A stretch of DNA of 64,000 bases from Klebsormidium nitens. Taxonomy: Eukaryota > Streptophyta > Klebsormidiophyceae > Klebsormidiales > Klebsormidiaceae. The position numbers and the translations under genes were made by a program. Position 1 is the first letter of the stretch; the number at the start of each line of letters is the position of its first letter. Shown in pieces: positions 23,262 to 35,584 of the stretch. The notes below the pieces were generated by a model. The model ran no database searches. It was not told the DNA's origin and worked only from the letters and a program-made list of their open reading frames with translations. The stretch lies in contig DF237066.1 in the NCBI GenBank assembly GCA_000708835.1, forward strand, positions 63,005 through 127,004, written 5' to 3'.

Positions 23262-26200
23262 ATGCCGCAGGACGGGGAGCACAGCCTAGACTTCAAACAA
23301 ACGTTTTGCACGTGCTCTTTGCGATGCAAGCTCGGTGGAGTTGATGGAAGGTGGATACCAGACAGAACTTACAGGGACCACAAGCATAAGCAAAGGCTGC
23401 TAGACGGTCTTGTGCAGGGCCTTCAAGGCCTGGAAGATGAGCAGTCGCCAGATGAGTCCGCTTTTGAGAGATTGAACATTCAGGACGAGAATCTGGAGGA
23501 GGCTCCTGATCTTCAATCAGAGCCGTTGCAAACTGGATCTCAGTCTGATCAGCAAGATGCAGAGCAAACCAGTGGAGTTTCTGGTTTCTTGCCCGAGGAA
23601 ATCCAGCTTATCAAGCTCATACTGGAGCTGTTCAACTTGAGCAGTGAGGCGTCTTTAAGCAACGCAACAGTGTCCAAGCTGCTCAGCTGGGCTTTTGCGG
23701 ACAATGGTTCATTAGCTGCGCTTCTGCACAACGATTGGAAGCAGGTCTCTAAGAATTTTGGAATCCCCACAAGCTATGATCAGGTAGGTGGACTCTAGAG
23801 TTGAGCTGCCATGCAAGTGTTGCAAAGTCATCGAGCTTCAGAAACTGAGATGCTGATTGAGACAACTTTTCACCAACACGTGCTCTGCACCTTGTGATGG
23901 CAAATGGTTGGATGATGAATCATGCTGACAAGGAAACAGGCTTTCACTTTGGACGCTTTTTGGGCAAGTCCTGCATTGAGCACATCGTCATCCGTCTCTG
24001 TTCGGTTGATGAGATGGCAATCTCTGAAGCTGTTTCTCGAATATTGATAGTGCTCAAACAACTTTTCTGCAGCTTGCCTCCTTCCTCCATCGCCTTGGCA
24101 CAAGTAAGCTCGGTGCTCCTCAACGCTGGCGGTATCACACAGACCCCAATGGCTCATGGCACCTCTTCAGCCCTAGTGCCGCAGACGACGGGGTTCCCTG
24201 CCCATACTGCCCCGATGCCCCTCAGCGTCCGCTTTGGCGCGACTGTAACTTCCACACCGAGCAGTGCAAAGATTGCGACCTGCGGCGAAGGGATTGCAAA
24301 GAGATGCTCCTCATCAGCCAGCAATCTTTTCTCAAGGCGCAGTGCAGCACGATTCAGGGGTGCGAGACACTGTTGGCCGCTGTCAGGGATCACGAGTCCT
24401 GGATGGGCAAAGACCCGGAGCAAGTGCACGAGCCTCAGAGTGAGATCTGGCATGGGAAGGCCTTCCGTGAGAAGTCTTCCTTCCTCGACCCTTCCAAGTC
24501 CTACATGCTGCCACTTAGCTGTCCGACTTGCAACGAGAGGGAAAATGTCTACTGTTCCAAGGCTTTTGATCCGCCATTCTTTGCACAGGCTGATAGTAGC
24601 ATGTGGTCCGAAACTAGCCAGAAATTCGTGACGGTTTGCCCGCAGTGTAGCGGTAGGATTGAAGCAACGCGAGAGGACTTGCTGCGGCAAGGGAGTGTCT
24701 ACAACGTCCTTCTAGGTTTGCACGAAGATGGATTCCAGGCTTCGAGAACAACGGAGCGAAACGCAGCCGTTCTCGACATCTTTCCTCTCACAGCATCCTC
24801 GCGTGACCGTGCTTCAAAAAGCAAACAATTGCTTTGGCCTATGGGCTTTCCTCCCGCCGAGGACATCCCGAATGGACCCGATGGTCTTGACTTCTTTCTA
24901 CTCGCTGTCACTTTAGACTTCTTGGATTCGTTTTTGGAGGGATTCGAGGCCCCTTTCGCTCTTCCTTCGGAGAAAGTCTTTCCAGGTCTGCCGAAATCCG
25001 CAGCCTACCAACCGGTTCGGATTCATACGCAGCTCCTTTGTACCATGGCGGACCAGCCAGCTCAATCGGATCTTGCGAAGACCAAGCGCAGCGGCTACCA
25101 CGTTTCCCGTAAGTGCCGCGAGCGTGGCGAGCTGAACGAAAAGAAGATGGTTGTATACGGGAGCGCTCGACTGAGGGGACGGGCCGGTTGCGCAGTCAAG
25201 AGCGCCGCTGAATACGAAAAGGCAAGCCGGCGCCACCTGGAGGCGGACTCGGAGAGTGCCGCCGAGCGCAAGGCGATCGGAGAAGAGACTGGCGTCCTTG
25301 GTTTCCCAATGCTGCAGATTCTGTACAGCGCCTACCGCTTCAACAGCGTTACCGACTCCCCCAATGATTGGACGCACACAGGCCCCTTGAACCAAGTCAA
25401 AGGAACCCTTGCAGATCTTTTGATCCCGGAAAAGGGGGAGTCTCCCAACAGGGGAAAGCCAGCCAGCCAGCGCGATCCTGCGGCGGGTCCAACCATGACG
25501 GTTGCTGACGTCGCCCAGGGGTACAACCGGATTCGCTTCACCCGCCAGCTGTCAGCCGGTCGGAAGCCCCCAGATCCAAGCGAAAAGTCCTGGGGTTCTT
25601 TGAAAGCGGAGGATCTGCAAAAGCTGGCGGAGCACGCGCTCGAGAGCATGACCGCGGGGTTCGTCGGACTGTCTCAGTTCGCGATCCTTTCCCTGGTGGC
25701 TCGCATCCAGCAGCTCGTTTTCCGGACCGAAGCATGGGGTCGGGAGGAGCGGTCCATGCTTGCGCGCATGTGTCTTGCAAAGCAGATCCGATGCGACGAC
25801 CTGTACGGCGCGCGTGGCCGGCCTCTCGAGCACGAGGCTGCCTTCCACGTCCTGCAGGATCTTCTCCGCTTTGGCCCGGTGAGGAACTACTGGACTGAAC
25901 GAAACGAAAGGTACATCAAACGGCTTACCCGGATCCCAAACAATGGCAAGGAATATGAAGCCACGTTTGCGAGACGGGAGTACCTCAGTCTAGTTGCCTC
26001 CCATTTTGAAGTCCTGCTCTTTGAAAACAATCTTAGAAAGACCGGCGAGACGTACTCAAGTCTTGCTTGGAAAGCGCTCGACGGTCATTTCGAGGGTGGT
26101 TGTGTTTTCGTCAACTCGCAAGTCCAGGCAAAGCGCATCTTCGAGGACCTGCCCCTCCTTACGAGCTCCAGCCAGGGGCCTTGGCAGAATGAGGTCCTGC

Positions 26201-27504
26201 TTGCGATCAAAGGCGGGGGAGTCCTGATAGGCCCGCACCCCCGCAACTGGCGGCCCCGTTCTTTTCGGGCCTTGAGCTCTTTCGCGTTTCTTGGAGTTAG
26301 AAAGTTGCTCTTGAAGGGGACGCGAAATGGAGCGGGCTCTCAGAGTTCCCTTAGAAACCAAGCGGTGCAACAAAAGAGCATCACGTTGAACGGTGTCAAC
26401 TTCGCCCTAGGAGACTACGTTGTCCTGCGAGATGGTTCCGACGAGCAGTTTGGACGACTTGAGAAAATCGTCGTCGTTCCAGGAATGGATCAGAAGTGGC
26501 ACGCTTTCATCCAGTGCGCCTACTTCAAGATTCTGTTTGAAAACTCGCAGAGAATCCTAGGTGCCCCGTTCCACAACATGGTCATGCTCGGTGACCTTCA
26601 AAGCCCTAGAAACAGCTCTTGCATCAAGTTTGCTCGAGACCTCGTGCGGCACTTTATCCCGTACCCTGTCCGGGACGGTCTTCCTGGTTCTGCTCCCCGC
26701 TTCCACGCAATCCAAACGGACCGGAAAGAGCAACAGTTCCGGGCCGCTGACGTGTACATTCCGGTCTACCCTCAGGTGAGCGTCCTCGTTGTTACAAGCA
26801 GCCTAGCGAAGTTAGAAGCGTGCGCACGTTCAAATCAATCTTTCAGTTGCTCGCCAACTTTCAAGCAATGTTTTTGAATCTGGCTATAAGAAGACCGAGT
26901 TTCGTCTCTCTCGCTCTCTCGCTCTGCTGAACGCTAGTGGGTAGATTGATTGACGGTCCTTCGTGAAGCCTCACAAAAGAGACAAAGTCCTTTTTGAGAT
27001 TAAGCTCCGGCTTGTGCCACGTCCTGAGGAAAGATGAAGAATCGCAAAATTCCGGCACGAGGTCATGTTTGATAACTTGCAAAAGACACGCTTTTATCTA
27101 CGCAGGAGGGTGACGTCGTTCGAGTCCCCGTGCGCGCGGACAGCGCCTCATTCGTGGACAAAGTAAGCACGCGGCCGTGCGGACGGAGACCGGTCGAAGG
27201 GGTTGCCTTTTGCAAGACGGTGCGGCAAGGGCAGCGAGTCGACTTTGGGCTGGTGACACGTGTCGACACCCGCGCCAAGCAAGCGACCGTACACTGGCTC
27301 CGACCGTACGGCCAACCAGCGGAGCTACTCCCGGGCACACCTACGACATGGGAGCTGTGGCCGACAAGGGGGCGGGGCTCCTTCGCGGTCCATAACGTCA
27401 GCTGGGACGACATGCTGGACGTGGTGGAGGGAGTGGAGCGGAGCGACGACGACGGGCGGCTGCAGTTCCAGTTCGAGATGCCGCCGCAGCTGCTCCTGCA
27501 ATAG
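23262..27504 (+). CDS. Tnp2/CACTA-like transposase, intact, 1207 aa
   Basis: Exons 23262-23783, 24073-26775 and 27106-27504 give 3624 nt with consistent phase 0 junctions. The N-terminus carries a Cys cluster and a VDGRWIPDRTYRDHKHK motif as in Tnp2 proteins. Exon 2 begins with paired Cys motifs (PCPYC, CKDC, SCPTC, VCPQC), then LGLHEDG (candidate first catalytic Asp) and CTMADQPAQ (candidate second Asp). Later come HVLQDLLRFGPVRNYW and ERYIKRLTRIPNNGKEYE, which resemble the DUF4218-like region of CACTA transposases. The C-terminus resembles the BAH-like or chromatin-type tail seen after it (LGDYVVLRDG). The third catalytic residue was not assigned. The frame is unbroken, so the element may be autonomous. 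The stop is CAA TAG followed by GTGAG, echoing cargo protein 1. Confidence 0.75.
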
Positions 27505-28789
27505 GTGAGGTCAAGAAGGCCGCAAGAATGGTTATAAATATGCTGAAAGACACCTCATAAGGAGTTCCCGTGCCTGTGCTCGTTTTGCCTAAGCGAAGCC
27601 GGCCGTTAATGTTAACGTAACAGGAAGTATTTCAGCATGGGAACCTTTGTTTGCTTCGACTATCTCTGCATGAGTGAGGAATCTCTGACGGTTCTTTCTG
27701 GTATATAAACCAAAGCGGTCTTTCCTACAAGTCTGCTCGGAGGGGCTAGCAGTGTGCATCAAAAGGTTCTTAATCGAACAGGCGGACTTATGAGGAGACA
27801 GCGTTGTGCATGATTGTTCCGGTCCAGTGAATTCAAGCTCTGAGCAGCTTCCGCTCCTGGCGGAGGCGCTGGTGGTTTGCTGCCCCGCGCTGGCCAGCAC
27901 ATTGAGAGAAGCGCAGGCCACTTTGCATCAGTCAATTATGGAAATTCAGAAGCAATAAAGGACGGAAGATCGAAGCGCCGGGACTAAGAAGCGAAGAGTC
28001 TCAACCAAAGGGACCGAAGGGAAGCACTTGTACTGACTGTTGCAAAGAATCCATTTTGCAGCCGCATCCGGGGCCCCACGAAACGAAGTAACGGAACGGT
28101 CTTGGCGGAAGAAGAGGGGAACAAATCGGGCGGAAAGGCGCTGGTTCGTCTAGTGGCGGAACGGCGGAACGGCGGAACCGGAACCAAGTTCGCGAGCGTA
28201 ATGGTCCCGAGGAAACGGTTTTAGTCTCGGCGGAAGCGGCAAGCAGCGGAACGAGGTCGGGGCTTTTGGCTCGTCACGGGGCCAGAAGCAAAGAATGTGA
28301 AGAATGTGAACCACAATGCGTGGTTCAAGAAGCGGGGGACACGCCACGTGCCAGTTCTTGATGGAGGAGCACCTTCCCCAGCGTATCAGGCCCGTTCCGG
28401 CTGCGGCTGTTTAAGGTGCGGCTTCAAGTCACGTGCCACGTGGCACTCCAAGCGAAGCGGTAGGGCGTCGCCAAGCGGGCGGGCTCGCGGACGAAGAGTG
28501 ACGTCAAGATTTGGGCCTACTTGTCGGCCGGTGAGACCACCGCCCTGAAGCAAAGTCGCGGGCCCCGCTCGCGCTTAGGGATCTTTTCGATAAAGAGGAA
28601 AGGGGCGCAGCGGAGGCGGAATCTGGACACGTGGCAGCATCCAAGGGGCGGGAACTTGTGCTCAAGGAAGAGCTCCGGCTGCTGGATCTGAGGCTTGGTC
28701 GGAGGCGCGGAAGACGCTGCCGCAGCGCGCGCGCGCGACCGGAAGCGCGAGACATGGGGGGGGCGCGTGCTACGACCGCGAGGAGGCTG

Positions 28790-30590
28790 CGTTTGCGCCG
28801 CGGCAGCAGCGAGATAGACGCGCGTGCCCGGCTGCAAAGAGGGGATGTGCGCGCGCGCGAGACATGGGCGAACGTGGATGCACGACGGGAAGCGGAGACG
28901 GGCGTCTGGAACGCCTCAAGCGGACGTCATTGGCCGGACGATGACGTGCACGGCGGGCACGTAGGAGATGCGCCGCAGAGGAAGGTTGCGCTAGCCGGCG
29001 GCCGAGGCGGCGGGCCCCCTGGCGAAGACGGAGCTGGCGGTCAGGACCAAGTGATGATCAGATCAACCAACAATGCCACGGTTACAAGGTTCAGGTAGGT
29101 GCAGATCTTTGCCAAAACGTAGGGTCTGAAGTGTTGGGCTCACTATCGCTTGGGAAAGTCTGCTGTTCAGAGCACGGTCACATCTACGTTGATTCCGGAG
29201 CTCAAGTCGCGGATTGATACTGTCGCATTTCTTCGATCCAGATCTGGCTGTGCTTTTCAAGACGTGACTCTTGCAAGCTTCTTCTCGGGCTCGGCAAACC
29301 TTGATTTTGAGAAAGGACCACTTTTTAGGTCTGTATGACTTAGGATTTTTAAACTCTCTGTCGACACTTTGAGAAGCGCTCCTTCAATCTCCGCCCGAAA
29401 GGGTCGAAGCCCATTCTGCCAGCGCATTCTTTGTCTCTGATGTCATTGTCGATGTCATTAGCTGCAGCGGCTTCACGGCAAACAATGCTCATTAACTGCT
29501 TCAGCAGATTGCGGAGTTGTCTTCCCCTGATCACGACCAGCTTCTCCGCGGGGGAAACGAAAGAACATCACAACGGTGTTCAACCTCTTCCAGTTGCTAC
29601 TATAGATCACAAAATCAAAAACCTTTAGCCATATCTATCCTCCCCCATCCTTCCCTCCTGAAACCCTCAGGTTTTGCTGCGGCCTCCCTCATCCTTCCCT
29701 CCTGAAACCCTCAGGTTTTGCTGCGGCGGAAAATGCACAACCGCCGGGCGTGTCGGCGCCTTCCGGCTGCGGCTGACTGAGCGTCGAAGAGCGGCGAAAC
29801 TTAATGCGACGGCCGCGCGAAGACGCGCGTGCGCTGGACAGCAACGAGATGGGCGCGCGTGCGCCGGGCTGCAAAGAGAGGGTGCGCGCGCGCAAAAGGC
29901 GGAGCGGGATTCACGGCCGTAAGCGGAGACGGGCGTCTGAAACTCCTCCAGCGGGGATCATCTGCTGCGCCATGAAGACGGAAGAGGACGTGCGCGGCAG
30001 GCCCTTGGGAGACGCGCCGAAGCAGGAATTTGCGCTGCCGGCCCGGCCAAGAAGTCGGCCCACGTTCAGGTGACTGCAGAGACTAGCGAATTGGTATAGG
30101 GTCTGAAGAGCTGGGCTCATGCTGAAGGTCTTGCGCCGCTTGGGAATGCGGATCGTTTCAAAGTCCGCAGTTTATAGCTCGGCCCAAGACGCAGCGTTGA
30201 TCCCGGAGCTCAATGCGCAGATGCATTGGGTTCTCGAGGGCGTCAGGCTAATAGGCTAAGGGTTTCAATATTTCAATGGCAAACAGTATTCCCCTCAAGT
30301 ATCTCCTTAGGCTCTGATCCGGAGTGGGCTGTGCATTTTAAGGCTGTGACTCTTGCGCCCTTCTTTTCGGAGCAAGCAAACCTTGTTCTTAAAACAGGAC
30401 CACAAGTTCCTTGGTCCGTATTTCTTCAGGGTTTTGGAGATTCCTTGTCGACACTTCGAGAAGCCGCCGCTCTTGGAATGTCCACTCGAAACGGTCGAAG
30501 CCCATTCCGCCAGAGCATCTTTGATCGTGACTTCAATTGCGCTCACATCAATTGCAGCCGCTTTCTGAGCAAGCAATGCTCATCAGTGTT
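28790..30590. repeat. Diverged tandem duplication of about 0.8 kb, offset about 1 kb
   Basis: Blocks of 28790-29560 recur in order in 29800-30590. Shared pieces include GCGCGTGC then CGGGCTGCAAAGAG (28820/29855), TGATTCCGGAGCTCAA (29189/30198), TTGTCGACACTTCGAGAAG-like sequence (29360/30450), GGTCGAAGCCCATTC (29401/30495) and CAATGCTCAT (29483/30573). Intervening sequence differs by indels, so the duplication is old. Confidence 0.78.
29630..29728. repeat. Direct repeat of about 45 bp, two tandem copies
   Basis: The block CATCCTTCCCTCCTGAAACC then CTCAGGTTTTGCTGCGGC occurs twice back to back. The copies are nearly identical, so this is much younger than the surrounding duplication. Confidence 0.9.
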
Positions 30591-32129
30591 TAGGCAGCAT
30601 ATTGCTGAAATAGTCACCCCCCCTTTTCTACTTTCCGCAGGATGAGTAGAAGAGGCGGCGCCTCTTTTCAAATCCCTGTCGTGGCTGGTCAGCACGCGTC
30701 GTGCAAGGGGACAAAGGTGCTGCTCGCGGACGCAACGGACCGCCTCCACATTCCGCGCCGGCGTCGCGGCTCGTGTGCAGCTCGTGGCCCGGCTATGTCA
30801 TCGCATATCATGCGCGAGCATCATCAATGTTGAACGGAGGCTTGGCAAGGACGACAACCAGCATCGCATGTAGGTAAGGACATCACTTGGAGTTTCTTTT
30901 GTGCTATGCTCGTTGTCGGACTGCATCGGAAGTAGGAGCTTACATGTAAGCTGTTGCAAACTCATGGATGCTTCGATATCTAGGATAAACCGGTTTCGCC
31001 AGCGCGCATTCAAATAGAGGTTCAGCTGATCGATCTGCAGGCACGAGCAGCATGGTGTGACTGAACAAAATGTCATACAAAGTGAACCTCTGACTTAAAC
31101 GGTGTCTTGGATTGCTTTGGCTCCATTTGCCCGGTCTGTACAACTGCAAATTCCTTTAGCAATTTATCACGTCTTTTAGCTGTTCAGCACTTCTATCATG
31201 ACTTTGAAGCCGCACCCAATCTTCCAGAAGGGACCCGTTCTTGATTATTCTCGCAACTCAACCCGATTCTATGCTATAGACTCCCTTTGTCCTCTTCTAC
31301 TCCTATCGCCTGACAAGCTGCTAATCTCGCGCTCTCACTGGACGACAGCATCCTTTTCTTCTCTCGATATTGATGTTCTCCGTCTTAGATCCAAAAAATA
31401 TAACCTACTGTGAAATTGACTTCGATTGCGAGATTTATGAACGTATCAGTCGTTGTTTTACAGGACGGACTCCTAGACGTGCTAGAGAAGTCTTCAGCGT
31501 CGCGGGGCGTTGCGAAAGTCGTACGTGCCACAGGCCCGCGGCCGCTCTCCTTCTCAAAAGGCTGTAGAAAAGCAAGACGTGAGGATTAGTTTCATTACGA
31601 AACACCGTCCCATGGCAGTATACTGTTTGTAAACCCATTCTTGTAAGCTGCACCCTGTCCCGGTCTGCGGTCAGGAGGGAGTTCTCGTACTCAGGCTTCT
31701 CCCATTCAGCGCGGCGCTCACCATTTCAGTTACTTGACAGTGATATGGAGCAACGATACTTCTCTGCTGTCTCCAAAAAGCAATCAGGGGCTTGGATGCA
31801 GCGGGCAGCCAAACTGGCTCATCATTGAGAATATCGCTTGACCATCGTGTCACTCTTCACTCACCTTCGTGGTTGTCGTCAGCTGAGCCGATCTTGGATT
31901 CGCCTGTGGAAGAGCGTGCCGGAATGCTTCTTGTTAAATCTCATTCGAAGTCGGCACTATGCTCTAGAAGTGCCGCGCTTCTCGAATCTGGCCCCTTCCT
32001 CGACGTTCAAGTTGCAGTATGTTAAACTACTTAGTACGTCGTTCCTGCTCAAAACCGTACACGAATGTTTGCGGCCAGCTCTAGTTGCAAGTTGACCAGG
32101 TTGACATCAACCGTGGCCCTGTATACTGC

Positions 32130-32390
32130 AACCGACCCGGGAGATAAACAAACCGGGCCCCGGTTCCCAGGTTCACACGCCGGTTTCACAAATCCGAGAC
32201 TAGTTTTTGTAAACCGGGGCCCGGTTCATCCCAACCAGCCCCAGACCACAGAAACCGGGGCCTGGTTTGCACAAACCGGGCCTCGGAAAGTACAGGAACC
32301 GGGGCCGCCCCGGTTGCAGTTTTCCGGGCCGGCCCTTGAGCCAGGAAACCGGGGCCAAACCGGTCAGAATCCGGGGCGCCCCGGTTGAGC
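32130..32390 (-). repeat. Right subterminal repeat block (ACCGGGGC motifs)
   Basis: The mirror of the left block: about a dozen AACCGGGGC or GCCCCGGTT words ending in the right terminal repeat. Exact order differs from the left arm, so only the terminal 29 bp are a true inverted match. Confidence 0.85.
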
Positions 32391-32419
32391 GCCCCGGTTC
32401 GCGTCCAATCCTCCCTGTG
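32391..32419 (-). repeat. Right terminal inverted repeat
   Basis: The reverse complement starts CACAGGGAGGATTGGACG and matches the left end with one mismatch. Flanking sequence outside is GGTTTC. Confidence 0.9.
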
Positions 32420-35400
32420 GGTTTCTTGCTTTCCGATTAAGGCAAGTATAATTTGTGTATTCGTTTATTCGAAATCATACCTTGGTCGTACGGACGAAGG
32501 TTAGTACATTGTACGTACAACACTTCCTGGTCCTAGCTGGCTAGATGGCTGGCCCAGGATGCCGGACAATTATGGACATTATTGCTGATCAGAGACGAAA
32601 AGACGGTCATACGTCATGACTTGGTTCAGGCAGCTGGCTGTCATGTAATCTCTTCTTTCTTCCTTCTGTTGTGTGATCTCAGCCGTTCACCGTATTGTCG
32701 CCATTGTGTATTGACGCCAGATCGCCACATTGGAGATCAACACAATGCATGGCACATCTATCACACCTACTGGTAGAGCCGCATATGGCCACACAGCCAG
32801 TTGCATAGGTGCAAACATGCGCAGTGTCCGAATGTCTGCTTCCGACTTTAGGAACAAGAATGTCCCTGCTACCTACTGGACTGTCCCGTACGACGAATCA
32901 TCGTCATTGATTGCCTCGCCGACGTGAGGCCGAGGTTTTTTACGAGATGTGCAACTCTGGTGATCACACGTTCTTCGTCGATCAAAGTCAACAAGCGCCA
33001 CACAATAAGTACTACCATCCACTCATTGTAGCTCGGCCTGGGATTCTGCAATTTAGGTACTGCACCTCGACCACCATAGCTTATGGACCTGCGGCAGCTT
33101 CTAAGTTCGTGAAAGATGTACCTACTTGATCTGCAAAGGGCGAACGAGGGGCGAGTGATCCAGGTCTTGTGAAACTTCTGGTTAGTGCAAGCTCTTCGTG
33201 ATCTACCTACTGACATAGATGTCTCGCAGACATCAGCCGCTGCAATCCACCAACGCCTGCTCAACCGTCTAGATCTGCCCTCTCCGATAGAAAATCGCGA
33301 CGCTTCTCAACATGGTTTCTTTCGCGAGCACGCGCATCGGTAGTGGGAATTGCCGCCTGCCGAGCTGCTCTCATGCTCCAAGGAACGTCATCAAAATGGA
33401 AGCTGCGTCCTACAAGATACAGGTGTGTCTCCAGATCTTCCTGGAGATCCCTTGTCTTGCTGACCACCTCAAGTCCAATTGGTTTGGTTTTGCTCAACGC
33501 TTTCTAAGTCGATCTTACAGGAGCTGGCATGTTGTGAGATGAGAGTTGCCTGCACATCAGGCCTTTGCTAGTGACGACCTTGTGGGAAATCTCAATTCTG
33601 ACATCACGCTACTCAATTGGAATTGGTTCGATGGGTCTTTGTGTCTCAAGATAAGTGAGGGTCGACTTCTCTCATCCCGATCAGGTGCAAATCTAGTTCA
33701 GAGCCATTCAAGCCACTTCAGTCAGAAAAGATAACTCAAACTTTGCTGCATGCTCTTTGATTCAAACCAAAGCAGAGGGGGATGGAGACAACTCTTATCT
33801 TATCCTTTCTGAGAGAAGGTTTCTTTCACAAATAGATAGGAGAGAGGGTGCTTTTATTATTGATATAGGGGGGGCGCTTGGGGATTGGGGTTTGAGTCAT
33901 TTAAGAGATGACTGGCTAAAGATGGCCCTTTCAATGGATTGAGCTTCAGTATTACAAGAGAGATCTGCACCATATTGGTGAACTGACTCGCGGCGCGTCT
34001 CTTGGGGCTTATTGACAATCCTGCATCTTTCTTGCTTAGTACTAGATGGATAAACTCTGAAATCCTTATCAGGCTCACTCCACGACAGATCTTGTTGGCA
34101 GCTGAAGTTTCTTATTGCGTGAGTTTGCTGCCCAGGACACAGCGTCGGCCGTTTGGGACAGCCCCTCTCTGCAATATTGGATGCCAGAATATCAAGCCCA
34201 AGTCGAACAAAGCGGAGCGGAAGGCTAAGATCCTTGTAAAGAAAGAAGAATGGTTCCCAGAATTGATTGATTTCCTTGTTGTCATCACTTGATGCATCAC
34301 AAAGCTGTGATTCGAACAAGTGGGCCCGTGTAAAGATGAATCGTTGAGGGGCAATGAGATGAACTTTAAATGAGTACTGTCCATTTGACAATTGCTTCCA
34401 ACCCCCCCATGATGTTATGCCAGCTTCAACGATACTGGACGTTTCGGGTCTAAAGTTTACCGCTGGCATAAACCGTACTCCGACCTCAAATGAACACATG
34501 TATTCATTGTATTCCAGGTTGGCGGGCTTTTACCAGGTCCAAAAACGCCGTCCGTGACCCAGCTCCTAGGGAGGCAGTCCCTGAAGCACAGCTTGGGTCT
34601 CCAAATACCCCTTCCGGTCAGAACAATCAGCGATGTGAAAGCACGTTATTCCGGAACGGTGTGCGCGCAAGGCCGGGGTTCATTTGATTCTGCTCAGCAG
34701 AGCCTTTGCGGAGATCGTCGCGGAGATCGTCCCGAATGGGCGATTCAGTCCCTTCAAACAAGTTCTGACGGGATGGGAGGGGGTAAGTAGTCTTCTTCTG
34801 AAGTAGTGGTCTTCTGTGAGTAGGCTTGCAGGCTTCTATTTGAGTGCAAGCATCTCACTCAGGGCCAGGCTATTCTACTTTTGTAGCTACTCCTTTCAGG
34901 TCGAAGCTCGCGGATTTTGAAGATCAGACTCAGGGAGTTTCGGCAGATCTTCCCAAGATTCCTGTGTACTGGCTGCACGGCCATGTTCGGTCGACCAAAG
35001 AGCCAGACGTTGTCAAAAGCCATAGCAGTGGGTCTGAATGGCCAGCAAAATCTGGAGGGTGATTTCGTGAAAGAAGAGCACAAAAAGATCTCAGTTAGAA
35101 CGTTGAAGCATGAAAACTTCTGATACATCCATACGCATGCCCATTCCTCGAGAACCTCTTATGGGATTTTGACTCCGTGAGTGGCCCAACAGCTCGAGCC
35201 GCAAAGGCTATCTTGGCTCTTCGTCGAAAGGTATGCGAGGCGAATCGCTTTTTGACAGTTAACAAACCTTTTGTTGAAAGGGAATCAAGCGGAAAAACGA
35301 AGACAGTCTTCCGAGAGAAAGAACAAAGACTGTTTCGAGCGTGAGAAAGCCCTTACTTTTCCCAAACAAGCTTTATCCAGTCCAACCGAGAATTCTAACA

Positions 35401-35584
35401 TTCTGTTCGCTTTTAGATTCACGTCAGACATACGGCTCTCTGCAACACAATTGCCATTCATCTTGTGACTTCGCCCCCATGGCACTTCTGCAAGCAGTGG
35501 ATCCGGCCGGAACGCCGAACGGGTGTCTATGAATTCGTAAGCCGTCAAGCCTGCAATAACAAGAACGCTTCTTTTGACCTACAG
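32420..35584. other. Gene-poor stretch right of the transposon
   Basis: About 3.2 kb without a recognised product. Short open frames occur on both strands. The segment 34680-34785 ends in a good donor (GGAGGGGTAAGT) and contains a short direct repeat (GGAGATCGTC, twice), so upstream exons of the UbiA gene could lie here. This is not established. Confidence 0.45.

Larger units (their letters stand above)
27505..32120. other. Transposon right arm without a firm gene
   Basis: About 4.6 kb. GC-rich from 28000 to 30800 with several short open frames on both strands, none recognised. It contains a diverged tandem duplication (next entry) and short direct repeats. A splice-like acceptor followed by open sequence occurs near 30641. 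A third cargo gene is possible, but no exon chain could be built. Confidence 0.5.
15751..32419 (+). mobile_element. 16.7-kb TIR DNA transposon with Tnp2-like transposase and cargo
   Basis: The ends are inverted repeats: 15751-15779 and the reverse complement of 32391-32419 agree at 28 of 29 bases (start CACAGGGAGGAT, then GGGACGCGAACC on the left and TGGACGCGAACC on the right). Inward of each end lies about 300-420 bp packed with ACCGGGGC-type subterminal repeats. Between them are an intact transposase gene (23262-27504, +) and two minus-strand genes (21893-18642 and 18262-16754). Inverted ends, subterminal repeats and a transposase inside are the hallmarks of a CACTA/Tnp2-type element. No clean target-site duplication was found: the bases outside are TTAA on the left and GGTT on the right, though GGTT also occurs two bases outside the left end. 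Confidence 0.82.

Noticed and set aside
24154-24690. Minus-strand 178-codon frame opposite the transposase
   Set aside because: Shadow of the transposase exon 2, whose frame is open for 901 codons with recognisable motifs.
28631-29098. 155-codon plus-strand Arg/Ala-rich frame as a gene
   Set aside because: High GC alone produces open frames here. The duplicated copy at 29800 does not keep the same frame.
32420-32430. Target-site duplication GGTT flanking the transposon
   Set aside because: On the left GGTT is separated from the terminus by AA, so it is not adjacent on both sides. It cannot be claimed.
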